Source: Betaproteobacteria bacterium
Lineage (GTDB): Bacteria > Pseudomonadota > Gammaproteobacteria > Burkholderiales > Burkholderiaceae_D
Assembly (NCBI GenBank): GCA_025362735.1
Contig: JANYFL010000017.1
Location: 62,001 to 126,000, forward strand
Direction of reading: 5' to 3'
Length of the DNA stretch: 64,000 bases
Positions 1 to 8,588 of this stretch are shown here, one piece after another. Within the stretch, counting starts at the first letter, position 1. Each line of letters opens with the position of its first letter. The notes below the pieces were generated by a model that had not been told where the DNA came from, made no database searches, and worked only from the letters and a program-made list of their open reading frames with translations. The position numbers were made by a program, and so were the translations under genes.

Positions 1-94
1 GTTTGCAGGACAGAAGAGTAGGGCGCTTCATTCAGCCATCACTGGGTTGAAAAGCGCGAGTTGTTAAACCGCAGTTTGAAAAAGAGGTGTCATC

Positions 95-310
95 ATGAAA
101 ACGAAACAAGGTTTTATCGTCACGACTATTGGCCTAAGCGTACTCATTAGCTTGAGTGCTTGCAGCGGGATGACTTCACGTGAAAAAAGTACGGCCGTTG
201 GCGCCGGTGTCGGCGGCGTTGCGGGGGCGGTCCTGACTGGTGGCAGTACCGCCGGAGCAGTCGGCGGTGCTGTGGTTGGTGGCGTTGTTGGCAATCAGGT
301 CGGCAAATAA
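95..310 (+). CDS. Small glycine-zipper lipoprotein (OsmB-like)
   Basis: A 71-residue protein with a signal peptide ending in a lipobox (LSAC, Cys at about residue 23), so it is probably a lipid-anchored envelope protein. The mature part is almost entirely a glycine-zipper segment (GAGVGG, GAVLTGG, GAVGGAVVGGVVG), as in osmotically inducible lipoproteins of the OsmB/SlyB type that pack helices in the membrane. A good ribosome site (GAGGTG) lies 8 bases before the ATG, and a strong hairpin terminator follows the stop. Family placement is by pattern; an exact role is not known. Confidence 0.85.
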   Translation: MKTKQGFIVTTIGLSVLISLSACSGMTSREKSTAVGAGVGGVAGAVLTGGSTAGAVGGAVVGGVVGNQVGK

Positions 311-333
311 AACGAGTTCTTTGTTGTACCGTA

Positions 334-372
334 ACGGCGTATGGCCTCAATCGGTCCATACGCCGTTTTTAT
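334..372 (+). terminator. Rho-independent terminator after glycine-zipper lipoprotein
   Basis: Perfect 11-bp stem (ACGGCGTATGG at 334-344 with its complement at 356-366), an 11-base loop, then a T-rich tail. It ends the transcript of the upstream lipoprotein gene. Confidence 0.9.
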
Positions 373-385
373 TTTCTCCAGAGCG

Positions 386-455
386 TGTCATCCATTAACC
401 CGTGTCCACGTTATTCTCAAATTGCCTGCTGTCGGCATGAGTTAATGGATGGCAC
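386..455. repeat. Inverted pair of 15-bp repeats
   Basis: GTGTCATCCATTAAC at 386-400 and its near-perfect inverted copy at 441-455 (one mismatch) enclose 40 bases. The core TGTCATCCATTA also occurs at 8515-8526, just after another stop codon, and the reverse complement (GATGACACGC) resembles the 50910/54021 repeats. It may be the end of a small dispersed element. No protein is encoded here. Confidence 0.45.
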
Positions 456-557
456 CCGCTGGGGATCGTTCGAAGACTAAGAACAGAACCAAATGAAAGT
501 TTGCCCGTCTCATGAACTTCACGAATTGTTAAAAATTTCTGACTGCAGAGCGCGCAA

Positions 558-1724
558 ATGGCTACAAATAAAAAGCCGGGTATCTTTATCCCACATGACC
601 AGATTGCATTGGTACTGCAAGGTGGCGGTGCATTGGGTGCCTACCAGGCAGGTGTCTATGAAGAGTTGGCCAGTACGGCTTATCAGCCCAACTGGATTGC
701 AGGCGTATCGATTGGTGCCATCAATGCTGCACTCATTGCGGGCAATCTTCCAGAGCGCAGAGTCGAGCGTTTGTCAGAGTTCTGGCATCTGGTTTCTTCA
801 GGAATCGGCTTGCCTGTCGACACATCGGCAACTTGGCTGAGGCCGACGCTTGAAACGACAGAGCCGCGCAGTATTTTCAACCAGTTCAGCGCCTTCCGGG
901 CAGCTTTGTTGGGTATTCCGGGGTTTTACCGGCCGCGGATTCCACCAGCTTTGTTTCAGCCCGAAGGCCTGCCCGGTGCCCTCAGTATTTACGATACGGC
1001 ACCTCTGCGAGAGACGCTGGAACGGCTGATTGACTTTGATCTGATCAATAGTAAAAAAGTCCGATTGTCGCTGGGTGCAGTCAACGTCTGTACAGGCAAT
1101 TCCGAATACTTTGATAATTTCGATCGCACCATTGGCCCCGAGCACATCATGGCGAGTGGCGCTTTGCCGCCTGCTTTCCCGCCCGTAGAGATTGATGGTC
1201 AGTTGTACTGGGACGGCGGCATTGTCACGAACACGCCGCTGCAATACGTCCTTGATATGCGACCCAAGAACCAACTTCTGGCGTTTCAGGTCGATCTGTT
1301 TAGTGCTCGGGGCAATTTGCCTACGAATCTGGTCGGTGTGCAACAACGCCAGAAAGACATTCTTTATTCCAGTCGCACACGCTACAACACGAATATGGCG
1401 GCCGATATTTCCAATACGCGTAAAGCGATGCGTGATCTTTTGTTAAAGCTTCCCAAACGCTTAAAAGAAGATCCATCCGTCCAAAAATTAACTGACGCCA
1501 TGAAAGAAGCGCCCACGGATATTGTGCATTTGATTTATCGACAAGCGTTGTATGAGCTGGAATCCAAAGACTATGAGTTCTCACGTGTATCGGTGCTCGA
1601 ACACTGGCAGGCGGGACAACGCGATATTCGCGACACCATTAATCATCCTGAATGGCTCAAGTCTTCCGGACTCGATGATGGTGTCACGCAATACGACTTA
1701 ACAAAACATACCCGCGCGCTTTAA
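558..1724 (+). CDS. Patatin-like phospholipase
   Basis: A 388-residue serine hydrolase of the patatin family, which cleaves acyl esters of lipids with a Ser-Asp dyad. The oxyanion motif GGGALGAYQAG lies at residues 22-32, the nucleophile is Ser51 in GVSIG, and the partner is Asp219 in DGG. The C-terminal 130 residues resemble the DUF3734 extension seen in bacterial patatins located near polyhydroxybutyrate genes. There is no signal peptide, so it is probably cytoplasmic. It lies directly ahead of acetoacetate decarboxylase and 3-hydroxybutyrate dehydrogenase, which hints at a link with storage-polymer or short-chain acid metabolism. The start is uncertain because no strong ribosome site precedes it. 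Confidence 0.92.
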   Translation: MATNKKPGIFIPHDQIALVLQGGGALGAYQAGVYEELASTAYQPNWIAGVSIGAINAALIAGNLPERRVERLSEFWHLVSSGIGLPVDTSATWLRPTLETTEPRSIFNQFSAFRAALLGIPGFYRPRIPPALFQPEGLPGALSIYDTAPLRETLERLIDFDLINSKKVRLSLGAVNVCTGNSEYFDNFDRTIGPEHIMASGALPPAFPPVEIDGQLYWDGGIVTNTPLQYVLDMRPKNQLLAFQVDLFSARGNLPTNLVGVQQRQKDILYSSRTRYNTNMAADISNTRKAMRDLLLKLPKRLKEDPSVQKLTDAMKEAPTDIVHLIYRQALYELESKDYEFSRVSVLEHWQAGQRDIRDTINHPEWLKSSGLDDGVTQYDLTKHTRAL

Positions 1725-1757
1725 CGCACTTGTCGAACCCAAAAGGAATGATCTGAA

Positions 1758-2507
1758 ATGAAGATCGCAGATGTTAAAGCCAACGCCTTTGCCATGCCAT
1801 TGACCAGCCCTGCATTTCCACCCGGTCCATATCGGTTTACCAATCGTGAATTCATGGTGATCACCTACCGCACCGACATGGATGCCTTGCGTGCGGTGGT
1901 ACCCGAACCATTGGAAGTTCTGGAGCCACTGGTGAAGTATGAATTTATCCGCATGCCTGATTCGACGGGCTTTGGTGACTACACCGAATCAGGTCAAGTG
2001 ATCCCGGTCAGCTTCAATGGGGTGAAGGGCGGCTACGTCCATGCGATGTACTTGAACGATCACCCGCCCATTGCGGGCGGGCGCGAGCTGTGGGGCTTTC
2101 CAAAAAAGCTAGCCACACCGCAACTCGAAGTCGAGATCGATACGCTGGTGGGCACACTCGATTATGGCAAGGTGCGCATTGCCAAGGCAACGATGGGTTT
2201 CAAGCATCGCGTGGTTGACCATGCCTCAGTGTTGGCTGCGCTGGCCGCTCCCAATTTCCTGTTGAAAATCATCCCACACGTCGATGGCTCGGCACGCATT
2301 TGCGAACTGGTGCGTTACTACACGACCAGCGTCACGCTCAAAGGAGCCTGGACTGCACCGGCTTCACTGGAACTGCATCCCCACGCATTGGCACCTGTCG
2401 CCGATTTGCCGGTACTCAAAATCGAATCCGCACTGCATTTCATTGCCGACCTCACGCTTGATCTGGGCGAGGTCGTATTCGATTATCTTTCACCATCCAA
2501 GGAGTAG
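1758..2507 (+). CDS. adc: Acetoacetate decarboxylase
   Basis: A 249-residue enzyme of the ADC family that converts acetoacetate to acetone and CO2 by a Schiff base on lysine. The signature [10 protein letters not shown] is present; Lys116-Lys117 correspond to the adjacent lysine pair of clostridial ADC, in which one forms the Schiff base and the other lowers its pKa. Length is normal for the family. AAGGA lies about 10 bases before the ATG. The 3-hydroxybutyrate dehydrogenase gene starts 2 bases after the stop, so the two are co-transcribed and probably act on the same acetoacetate pool. Confidence 0.95.
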   Translation: MKIADVKANAFAMPLTSPAFPPGPYRFTNREFMVITYRTDMDALRAVVPEPLEVLEPLVKYEFIRMPDSTGFGDYTESGQVIPVSFNGVKGGYVHAMYLNDHPPIAGGRELWGFPKKLATPQLEVEIDTLVGTLDYGKVRIAKATMGFKHRVVDHASVLAALAAPNFLLKIIPHVDGSARICELVRYYTTSVTLKGAWTAPASLELHPHALAPVADLPVLKIESALHFIADLTLDLGEVVFDYLSPSKE

Positions 2508-2509
2508 TC

Positions 2510-3295
2510 ATGGCTAAGCTCGAAGGTAAGGTCGCATTTATTACGGGTGCTGCCAGCGGCATCGGCAAGGAAATCGCACTGGAATTTGCACGCGAAGGCG
2601 CCAAGATTGTGATCGCCGATATGAATATGCAGGCAGCTGTTGAGGCGGCAGCAGAGATCGAAAAAGCCGGGGGTCAAGCCATCGGTGTGAGTGCGGATGT
2701 GACGGACGAAGCGCAGGTTGAGGCTGCGGTCCAGTCCAGCATCAAAGCTTTTGGAAATATCGACATCTTGATCAGTAATGCCGGAATTCAGATCGTTCAT
2801 CCCATCGAGGAATTCAGTTTTTCAGACTGGAAAAAGCTGCTGTCGATTCATCTCGACGGTGCCTTTCTGACGACACGTGCTTGCTACAAGCAAATGGTGG
2901 CCAGTAAAAAAGGGGGCAGCATCATTTACATGGGTTCCGTGCATTCCAAAGAGGCATCCAAGCTGAAGGCTCCTTACGTCACCGCAAAACATGGTCTGAT
3001 AGGTCTTGCCAAAGTGGTCGCTAAAGAAGGCGCCGGACATAATATTCGCGCCAATGTCATTTGCCCGGGCTTCGTGCGCACGCCACTCGTTGATAAACAA
3101 ATTCCAGAACAGGCCAAGACGCTCGGCATTACTGAAGATCAAGTGATCAAGGACGTGATGCTGAAAGAAACGGTGGACGGGGAGTTCACGACCACGGCGG
3201 ATGTCGCACAAGTTGCCTTGATGTTTGCATCTTTCCCCAGCAATGCGCTGACGGGACAATCACTTGTCGTCAGTCACGGATGGTTCATGCAGTAA
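2510..3295 (+). CDS. bdhA: D-3-hydroxybutyrate dehydrogenase
   Basis: A 261-residue short-chain dehydrogenase/reductase. It has the NAD-binding TGAASGIG near the N-terminus, NAG at mid-length, and the Ser...Tyr-x3-Lys catalytic set in the GSVHSKEAS...YVTAK stretch. The sequence style and the [12 protein letters not shown] end are those of 3-hydroxybutyrate dehydrogenases, which interconvert 3-hydroxybutyrate and acetoacetate. A strong ribosome site (AAGGAG) overlaps the end of the decarboxylase gene. The pair would let cells drain hydroxybutyrate to acetone or recycle NADH when oxygen is short. Confidence 0.93.
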   Translation: MAKLEGKVAFITGAASGIGKEIALEFAREGAKIVIADMNMQAAVEAAAEIEKAGGQAIGVSADVTDEAQVEAAVQSSIKAFGNIDILISNAGIQIVHPIEEFSFSDWKKLLSIHLDGAFLTTRACYKQMVASKKGGSIIYMGSVHSKEASKLKAPYVTAKHGLIGLAKVVAKEGAGHNIRANVICPGFVRTPLVDKQIPEQAKTLGITEDQVIKDVMLKETVDGEFTTTADVAQVALMFASFPSNALTGQSLVVSHGWFMQ

Positions 3296-3299
3296 ACAG

Positions 3300-3551
3300 C
3301 TATCGTGCGTGTTTGGTGGGAACTTGGGTCTGTGGGCTCTCAGCGATCCTGTCTTTGACGCGCAGATTCCCGACCCATTTGCATGAAAAATTTTCGCATT
3401 GATAGCGTTGTATGGGTACAAACTGACTGAGTAATCGGTCGATGAGGCGGCGACGCACTCGGGTCAAGCGTTCTGCACACAGCGGGCACACGAGCGAAGA
3501 GCGTGGATTTTCCGTACGGCGAGGAGGTAAATTGTATAAGGGGGCATCCAT
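3300..3551 (-). CDS. Small zinc-ribbon-like protein
   Basis: A protein of about 83 residues with two cysteine pairs, CPLC and C-x4-C-W, separated by a basic stretch (RVRRRLIDRLLSQF); this is the layout of a small zinc ribbon. Similar short proteins occur in Burkholderiales with no assigned role. The ATG at 3551 has a weak AGGCAG upstream; an earlier in-frame ATG at 3617 would add 22 residues. It is convergent with the hydroxybutyrate dehydrogenase gene, only 4 bases away. Confidence 0.6.
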   Translation of the reverse strand: MDAPLYNLPPRRTENPRSSLVCPLCAERLTRVRRRLIDRLLSQFVPIQRYQCENFSCKWVGNLRVKDRIAESPQTQVPTKHAR

Positions 3552-3693
3552 ATTTCTGCCTGCGATCTGATCATGCTGGAAGAGCCAGCGATTTGCTTTA
3601 CACCACTCCAACCTCAAACCATTAATTAAATCTTCTTTTAATGACCGTTGTTGTCATGCCAAGTTCCAGTTTGAGCTTGTTTCCTGAATGTCA

Positions 3694-3711
3694 CGATAGG
3701 CTGCATCGCCA
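3694..3711. repeat. 18-bp element shared with position 41700
   Basis: CGATAGGCTGCATCGCCA matches 41700-41717 at 17 of 18 positions. Both copies lie roughly 100-150 bases ahead of a minus-strand gene start and are partly palindromic. It could be a protein-binding site or a small dispersed repeat; no function is established. Confidence 0.4.
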
Positions 3712-3943
3712 GATTCAAGACAGAAGAACTAAGAATCGCGAGTAGGACGCCTCTGACTTGATCTGTAGTGCTGCATGAGAGGATTGAGTCTGCTTGTCCA
3801 GTACAACTCTCCCGTTCATAAAACTGCGTTACTTTGGCTTCAGGCTAGGCGCAAAAAATTGCCCTGTCTGTTCGAAAGCGCACAAAAAAATAAACTTTTC
3901 TTCCTCTTGAGTCACCTGGAGCCAATTCAAGATGATTCATTCT

Positions 3944-3963
3944 TATGTGCGCTATCGCACATA
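3944..3963 (+). promoter_or_regulatory. CRP-like palindrome, copy 1, with -10 box
   Basis: TATGTGCG-CTAT-CGCACATA is a perfect palindrome with 8-bp arms and the TGT-N10-ACA length of CRP/FNR-family operators. A -10-like hexamer TATACT lies at 3983-3988, its centre 32 bp downstream of the palindrome centre. That places the palindrome near -41.5, the class II activator position. The next gene is the Crp/Fnr regulator at 4077, so autoregulation is plausible. The rest of the 3552-4050 gap shows no gene. Confidence 0.75.
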
Positions 3964-4063
3964 CAAAGTTCTTACAACGGCCTATACTAAAAGTTACGCG
4001 AACCGAAGGTGGGATGGTTGCCTGAAATTTAATCTTCCTTGGGTGCCCGAATGTCTATTACTA

Positions 4064-4074
4064 CCCCCCCCCCC
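4064..4074 (+). repeat. Poly-C tract (11 C) at a Crp/Fnr gene start
   Basis: Eleven consecutive C residues end two bases before the ATG at 4077. An upstream ATG at 4051 reads through the tract and hits TGA at 4078-4080. With 12 C the same ATG would enter the 4077 reading frame and add nine residues. Tract length therefore decides whether the upstream start is productive. Confidence 0.85.
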
Positions 4075-4076
4075 GT

Positions 4077-4799
4077 ATGACGGTACTTTCAACCGATCCC
4101 CAAAAGAACCGCTTGCTTGCCACCCTGCCTGAAAGTGAGTGGAAGCGTTGGCAACCTCTACTTGAATTGACGGAATTGCCGCTCGGTAAAGTGCTTTATG
4201 AACCGGGTAGCACACTCAGTCATGTCTACTTTCCAACCACAGCGATCGTTTCGTTGTTGTATGTGATGGAAAACGGGGCCTCAGCAGAAATTGCTGTTGT
4301 CGGTCATGAAGGGATCGTCGGCATCTCTTTGTTCATGGGTGGAGAATCCACGCCCAGCCGTGCCGTGGTACAGAGTGCCGGGCAAGGTTTTCGGCTGAGT
4401 TCGCAAGCAGTCAAGGACGAGTTCAACCGTGGCGGTCCAGTATTGCACCTGTTGCTGCGCTATACCCAGGCGCTGATCACGCAGATGGCCCAAACGGCTG
4501 TCTGCAATCGTCATCATTCGCTCGATCAGCAACTGTGCCGCTGGCTGCTGCTCAGCCTGGACCGGCTGGAAGCAAATCAACTGGAAATGACCCAGGAGTT
4601 AATTGCCAATATGCTGGGCGTGCGCCGTGAAGGGGTAACTGAAGCGGCGCTCAAGTTACAACGAGCGGGGCTCATCAATTACACACGTGGCCGCATCCTC
4701 GTGCTGGATCGAAAAGGCTTGGAGAAACGCACTTGCGAGTGCTATGCGGTGGTCAAGAACGAATATGACCGTCTTTTGCCAGATAAACTGGCGAAGTAA
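4077..4799 (+). CDS. Crp/Fnr-family transcriptional regulator (first of three)
   Basis: A 240-residue regulator with an N-terminal cyclic-nucleotide-binding-like beta-roll (about residues 15-130, including VVGHEGIVGI) and a C-terminal winged helix with the recognition region MLGVRREGVTEAALKLQ. There is no FNR-type cysteine cluster, so it is unlikely to bind an Fe-S centre; the ligand is unknown. The start is odd: no ribosome site precedes the ATG at 4077, only an 11-C tract. An alternative ATG at 4051 is out of frame by one base. A perfect CRP-like palindrome lies 114 bases upstream. It shares its architecture with the next gene. Confidence 0.9.
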   Translation: MTVLSTDPQKNRLLATLPESEWKRWQPLLELTELPLGKVLYEPGSTLSHVYFPTTAIVSLLYVMENGASAEIAVVGHEGIVGISLFMGGESTPSRAVVQSAGQGFRLSSQAVKDEFNRGGPVLHLLLRYTQALITQMAQTAVCNRHHSLDQQLCRWLLLSLDRLEANQLEMTQELIANMLGVRREGVTEAALKLQRAGLINYTRGRILVLDRKGLEKRTCECYAVVKNEYDRLLPDKLAK

Positions 4800-4867
4800 G
4801 GTTTTTCAGTTGCATTTCAGTTGAAATCAAAACAGATTCTTCTGAATGCAAACAAATCATTCTTTGC

Positions 4868-4887
4868 TATGTGTGCTGGCAGACAGA
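4868..4887 (+). promoter_or_regulatory. CRP-like palindrome, degenerate copy
   Basis: TATGTGTG-CTGG-CAGACAGA matches the consensus T(A/C)TGTnCG-N4-CGnACAGA on most arm positions. It ends 119 bases before the second Crp/Fnr start, close to the 109-114 base spacing of several better copies. Weaker than the others and offered as a candidate only. Confidence 0.4.
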
Positions 4888-5006
4888 CGCCTCACTGCAT
4901 GATCGATAAGCTCTACGTACCAAGCTAGCTGCAAACAATCAACAAGCAGCAAGGTCTTGAACGCGCCCCTGACTTCTGGAGGGGCTCTTACCCACAGGAG
5001 CGTTCG

Positions 5007-5699
5007 TTGACCTTTCCAGAAAATCATTTGATCGAATTGCTTCCACGCAAAGAGCGCAAGAGTCTGCTTGCGATTTGTGAGCCTATAGAGCTTGTGCTGT
5101 CTGAAGTGCTGTGTGAACGTGACCAGCCTACCCGGCATGTCTACTTTCCGATTAACGGATTTATTTCACTGATCACTCAAATCGATCACCATCCGGGAAT
5201 GGAAGTCGGCATGGTCGGACGTGAAGGGATGCTGGGTGCGCAACTGGCGCTGGGTGTTTTAAAGGCACCCTTGCATGCCGTTGTGCAAGGTTCGGGCTCG
5301 GCATTGCGTATTGCAACCAAAGTTTTTCTCAGTGAGCTAGGCAATAGCCCGGCGTTGCAACGTGGTTTGAACCGCTATCTGTATGTCTTGATGGCCCAAC
5401 TGGCAGCATCGGCAGCCTGCCTGCGTTTTCACCAGATTGGCCCGCGCCTGGCACGCTGGCTATTGATGAGTCAGGACCGTGCCCATTCTGATCAATTCCA
5501 TGTCACGCATGAATTTCTCGCCTATATGATGGGTGTGCGTCGTGTGGGCATCACTGCTGCTGCGGGTAACTTTCAGCGTAACGGGTGGATCGAATACCAC
5601 CGTGGTGAAATAAAGGTACTGAACCGCAGTGGACTTGAAGCTACGGCATGTGGCTGCTATGCCGCTGATCAACGGGCTTATGCTGAATTGCTGACCTGA
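5007..5699 (+). CDS. Crp/Fnr-family transcriptional regulator (second of three)
   Basis: A 230-residue regulator with a cyclic-nucleotide-binding-like domain (GMVGREGMLGAQLAL at about residues 68-82) and a C-terminal helix-turn-helix with YMMGVRRVGITAAAGNFQ. The TTG start at 5007 is supported by AGGAG at 4996-5000, 6 bases upstream. The recognition helix has Val where the first regulator has Glu (RRVGIT versus RREGVT), so DNA specificity may differ. No Fe-S cysteine set is present. It follows the first regulator in the same orientation but has its own 200-base leader with a degenerate palindrome. Confidence 0.9.
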   Translation: MTFPENHLIELLPRKERKSLLAICEPIELVLSEVLCERDQPTRHVYFPINGFISLITQIDHHPGMEVGMVGREGMLGAQLALGVLKAPLHAVVQGSGSALRIATKVFLSELGNSPALQRGLNRYLYVLMAQLAASAACLRFHQIGPRLARWLLMSQDRAHSDQFHVTHEFLAYMMGVRRVGITAAAGNFQRNGWIEYHRGEIKVLNRSGLEATACGCYAADQRAYAELLT

Positions 5700-5710
5700 G
5701 TGCTAAACCT

Positions 5711-5762
5711 AAGGAAACGCTAATTAAGTGCGAACAAATGACGACTTAATCAGAGCATCCCT
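5711..5762. repeat. Imperfect inverted repeat between convergent regulators
   Basis: AAGGAAACGCTAATTAAGT at 5710-5728 and ACTTAATCAGAGCATCCCT at 5742-5760 are imperfect inverted copies. Lying between two convergent genes, it may act as a bidirectional terminator, or may be the remnant of an insertion-sequence end. Neither role is demonstrated. Confidence 0.4.
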
Positions 5763-5793
5763 AGTTGAGTCGAATCAAGCGATCAGCATTTTC

Positions 5794-6531
5794 CTAGACC
5801 AATGGGCGTGGAGGCGGGCGGCCATCCCCGTACAGATCGGCAAGGCGCGCGAGCGCTTTGACATCACGCATGTATAAACGGCCATCACTGATGCGATGCA
5901 GGCCACGACGCTCCAGCTTGCGCAGGGTCTTGTTCGTATGCACGAGTGACAGGCCCAAGCCGTCGGCAATATGTTGTTGCGTCAACGGAAAGGGCACGCC
6001 GTTTGCGCCACCATCCGCTTGCAACGCAGCAGCACGCTTGAAAAGCAGAATGAGCAGCATGGCGATCCGTTCTTCTGCGCTCCGTCGACCAACGGACAAC
6101 AGCGTGTCGTCGACCAGAGATTCTTCATGAGCGGTCAGCCAGGTAATGTTAAACCCCATTGAAGGACTCTTGCGGTGCAGGTCCCACAGGGCATCACGTT
6201 TAAAGACGCAGAATACAGCGTCAGTCAGCGTGGTCACACCATGAGCAGCGGCATCGCCCATTTTTTGTTGTACGCCAATAAAGTCGCCAGCCAGCAAAAA
6301 GTTGAGAATTTGACGACGTCCATCACTCAAGGTCTTGAAACGAAATGCCCAGCCACTAAGCAAGGTATACAGCGGCGCATCGGTCTGACCTTCGTGGATC
6401 AGTATCTCCTCAGCCTGCATGCGCAGTTCCCGCTGCTTTGAGGACTGCACTAGTTCAAGTTCCTCAGTGCTGTGTGTCAAAAAGAGGGGGAGAGGCCTTA
6501 ATGGACATTCCCGGCATGTTATGACTGACAT
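5794..6531 (-). CDS. Crp/Fnr-family transcriptional regulator (third, FNR-like HTH)
   Basis: A 245-residue regulator with a beta-roll domain and a C-terminal winged helix typical of the FNR branch (PLTQQHIADGLGLSLVHTNKTLRKLERRG). Two cysteines near the N-terminus (CREC) recall the FNR iron-sulphur ligands, but the usual third N-terminal Cys is absent, so oxygen sensing through a [4Fe-4S] centre is doubtful. The ATG at 6531 is preferred because AGGAG lies 7 bases upstream; a GTG three bases earlier is also in frame. It is convergent with the second regulator. Confidence 0.9.
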   Translation of the reverse strand: MSVITCRECPLRPLPLFLTHSTEELELVQSSKQRELRMQAEEILIHEGQTDAPLYTLLSGWAFRFKTLSDGRRQILNFLLAGDFIGVQQKMGDAAAHGVTTLTDAVFCVFKRDALWDLHRKSPSMGFNITWLTAHEESLVDDTLLSVGRRSAEERIAMLLILLFKRAAALQADGGANGVPFPLTQQHIADGLGLSLVHTNKTLRKLERRGLHRISDGRLYMRDVKALARLADLYGDGRPPPRPLV

Positions 6532-6859
6532 CACTCTTCTCCTGTTGGTATCAAGATGAATTAATTATGTTTATGTCTTTTTACACAAAGACTTGAGAAC
6601 GAATCGTTTAGATTTGCTCATCATTTTTAAGCCCAGTCTGTACCGGCATGCAGAGACATGCAATTTACTACAGCAATGTTTATTCAATTGCGATCCGATA
6701 AGTAGACTTGGGCAGTCACGTTGTTGAATGTTTAATGAATACCACTCTATTTGATAAAGCATGCTTTCCAACAGATTGAGTGAGCAATTTCTTTATATGC
6801 TGGTTCGTACAGTTTCAATCAAAGAAATAAATGAATTAGGTTGATTAATGGAGAAGCTT
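6532..6859. other. AT-rich leader region without a gene
   Basis: This 328-base AT-rich gap separates the divergent third Crp/Fnr gene and the 6860 gene. The only signal seen is CGTACAGT at 6806-6813, which resembles the right half of the CRP-like palindrome but lacks a matching left half. No convincing short gene was found. Confidence 0.5.
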
Positions 6860-7183
6860 ATGCAAACACTAAAATTTGATTATATGGAGAAAGAGAGTCG
6901 ATTTAGCAATAAATTTGAAATGTCGGCCCAAATAAAGCAAGCATCACAGCAAGCATCGCAATCTTCCTTGGTTTGGTCAGATTGGCATGTGCTATTTAAT
7001 GCCGTTAAGGCTCGACTAAAGTCGACGGTGGTGCAGCAACTTACCACAGGACAATCAGGCCATCCTGATGCACTGGAGCAAGTCTGTGCAGTGGTACTGG
7101 AATGCCTGGCAGAACTTGAGCAGTTGCAGAACAGTCTGCAAAACGAAATTGAACGGTACAGGTCGCCACCAAGAAATGGCTGA
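6860..7183 (+). CDS. Stand-alone copy of a GGDEF-protein N-terminal domain
   Basis: A 107-residue protein of no recognised named family. Residues from about WSDWHVLFNAVKARLKSTV to VVLECLAELEQLQNSL align by eye with the N-terminal region of the broken GGDEF gene at 38846 (WDHLFSAVKDRLRVTV ... DVLECLEALDQLQL). The C-terminal half is probably helical. The ATG at 6860 is chosen because GGAG lies 6 bases before it; an ATG at 6848 is also in frame. It may modulate or pair with diguanylate cyclases carrying the same domain; that is inference. Confidence 0.65.
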   Translation: MQTLKFDYMEKESRFSNKFEMSAQIKQASQQASQSSLVWSDWHVLFNAVKARLKSTVVQQLTTGQSGHPDALEQVCAVVLECLAELEQLQNSLQNEIERYRSPPRNG

Positions 7184-7371
7184 GGTAGGCAGTTACTGTG
7201 ATTCAGGTGCAGGCTAAGACGGATTTCATTTCTCATTTGAAAAAGAGAAGATGAAATTTGCTTTTCAAATTTCTGCTCAAGTATTTTTCCTACGTGGCAT
7301 CCAAAGCCTGTCCGATTTTTAAAGACAATTTAGTGCTGCATGATGAGTTCATCCAATTTTAGGAATTCATC

Positions 7372-8403
7372 ATGACACTTTCCAATGCCGCACATTTAGA
7401 CCCTCTCGTACATCAACCAAGCGCGGCGGCCATTTATTCGGACGCGCAGTCGATACAGGCACAAGCCAGCGCAGTTTCTTGGGGTGCCATTCTCGCTGGC
7501 GCTGCGGCGGCGGCGGCCCTTTCGCTGATTCTTTTAATTCTGGGTACGGGACTGGGACTATCTACTGTTTCCCCGTGGGTACATGAAGGCGTTAGCGCCA
7601 CAACCATTGGGTGGTCAACCATTGGATGGTTAGCCTTGACACAGATTTTGGCTTCCGGTTTGGGCGGTTACCTTGCCGGTCGACTAAGAACGAAATGGAT
7701 CGTAACCCATACCGATGAGGTCTACTTCCGCGATACCGCGCATGGCTTCCTGGCGTGGGCTGTTGCGTCACTGGTTACTGCTGCATTGTTGACCTCAGTG
7801 ATCGGTGCAATTGTTAATACTGGTGTTCAGGCTGGCGCGAGTGTGGCGGGTGGAGTTGCAACGACCGCGACGACAGCTGCTGTTGCAATGGATGGATCGG
7901 AACTGAGCAAGTCTGACCGTCGTAGCGAGAACAGTAATGAGCCAATGGGATATTTCATTGACTCGCTGTTTCGCAAAGACATTAATTCAGAAGCAAGTCC
8001 ATCAGTGACTACTTCAGTAGCGAGCAAAGCTGCTGTTCCGCAAAGAAATGCCGAACCGCCAGCGCCAGACGCAACGCCGATGGCTTCGTTATCCGAAACG
8101 AGCCGTATCTTCATGAATTCAATACGGACGGGGGCATTACCACCTGAAGATCTTCACTATGTGGGTCAGATCGTCGCGCAACGGACAGGTCTCTCTCAAG
8201 CCGAAGCTGAGAAGCGCGTGAGTGATACCTATGCACGGGCACAGGCCAAGTTGCGTGACGCCGAGATGACGGCAAGATCGGCCGCCGACAAGGCGCGCAA
8301 GGCTTCAGCGTATGCAGCACTGTGGCTGTTTGTTTCTCTACTCATCGGTGCCTTTGTCGCGAGTTTGATGGCTACTTTTGGCGGTCGCAGGCGCGACGCT
8401 TAA
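7372..8403 (+). CDS. Membrane protein of the PhnA-like hypothetical family
   Basis: A 343-residue protein with a helix at about residues 35-62 (AGAAAAAALSLILLILGTGLGL), further hydrophobic stretches near 85-100 and 125-170, and a last helix near 315-338. A hydrophilic middle (about 175-300) contains a coiled-coil-like segment with Ala/Glu/Lys. Proteins of this layout are annotated as PhnA-like or hypothetical in Burkholderiales and carry no proven function. AGGA lies 9 bases before the ATG. It is followed by a 24-residue hydrophobic peptide gene with its own ribosome site. Confidence 0.75.
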   Translation: MTLSNAAHLDPLVHQPSAAAIYSDAQSIQAQASAVSWGAILAGAAAAAALSLILLILGTGLGLSTVSPWVHEGVSATTIGWSTIGWLALTQILASGLGGYLAGRLRTKWIVTHTDEVYFRDTAHGFLAWAVASLVTAALLTSVIGAIVNTGVQAGASVAGGVATTATTAAVAMDGSELSKSDRRSENSNEPMGYFIDSLFRKDINSEASPSVTTSVASKAAVPQRNAEPPAPDATPMASLSETSRIFMNSIRTGALPPEDLHYVGQIVAQRTGLSQAEAEKRVSDTYARAQAKLRDAEMTARSAADKARKASAYAALWLFVSLLIGAFVASLMATFGGRRRDA

Positions 8404-8434
8404 CTCCCATTCCCTTATTTTTTAGGAGGCAATC

Positions 8435-8509
8435 ATGCGTTCATTACTCTTGTTTTTTCTCGGCGTTCCCATTCCCATCATTATTTTGATCGCCTTGTTT
8501 TTTCATTAA
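8435..8509 (+). CDS. 24-residue hydrophobic membrane peptide
   Basis: A short gene encoding a single membrane segment with the core FLGVPIPIIILIALFF. An excellent ribosome site (AGGAGG) lies 5 bases before the ATG. Short peptides with the PIPIIIL core recur in proteobacteria as unannotated membrane proteins. It lies 31 bases after the PhnA-like gene and is probably co-transcribed with it. Function unknown. Confidence 0.7.
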   Translation: MRSLLLFFLGVPIPIIILIALFFH

Positions 8510-8588
8510 CACATGTCATCCATTAGCCGGACTTTTCAGCTTACTTCGCTGAATTAAAAACCTCATGAAATTTTAAAGAAAGAAACTT

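Noticed and set aside
3775-3990. Open frame of 71 codons upstream of the first Crp/Fnr gene
   Set aside because: No ribosome site or family features, and it spans the palindrome and -10 box.
5765-5778. TTGAGTCGAATCAA as an FNR box
   Set aside because: One key base differs and it lies between two convergent gene ends, not in a promoter.
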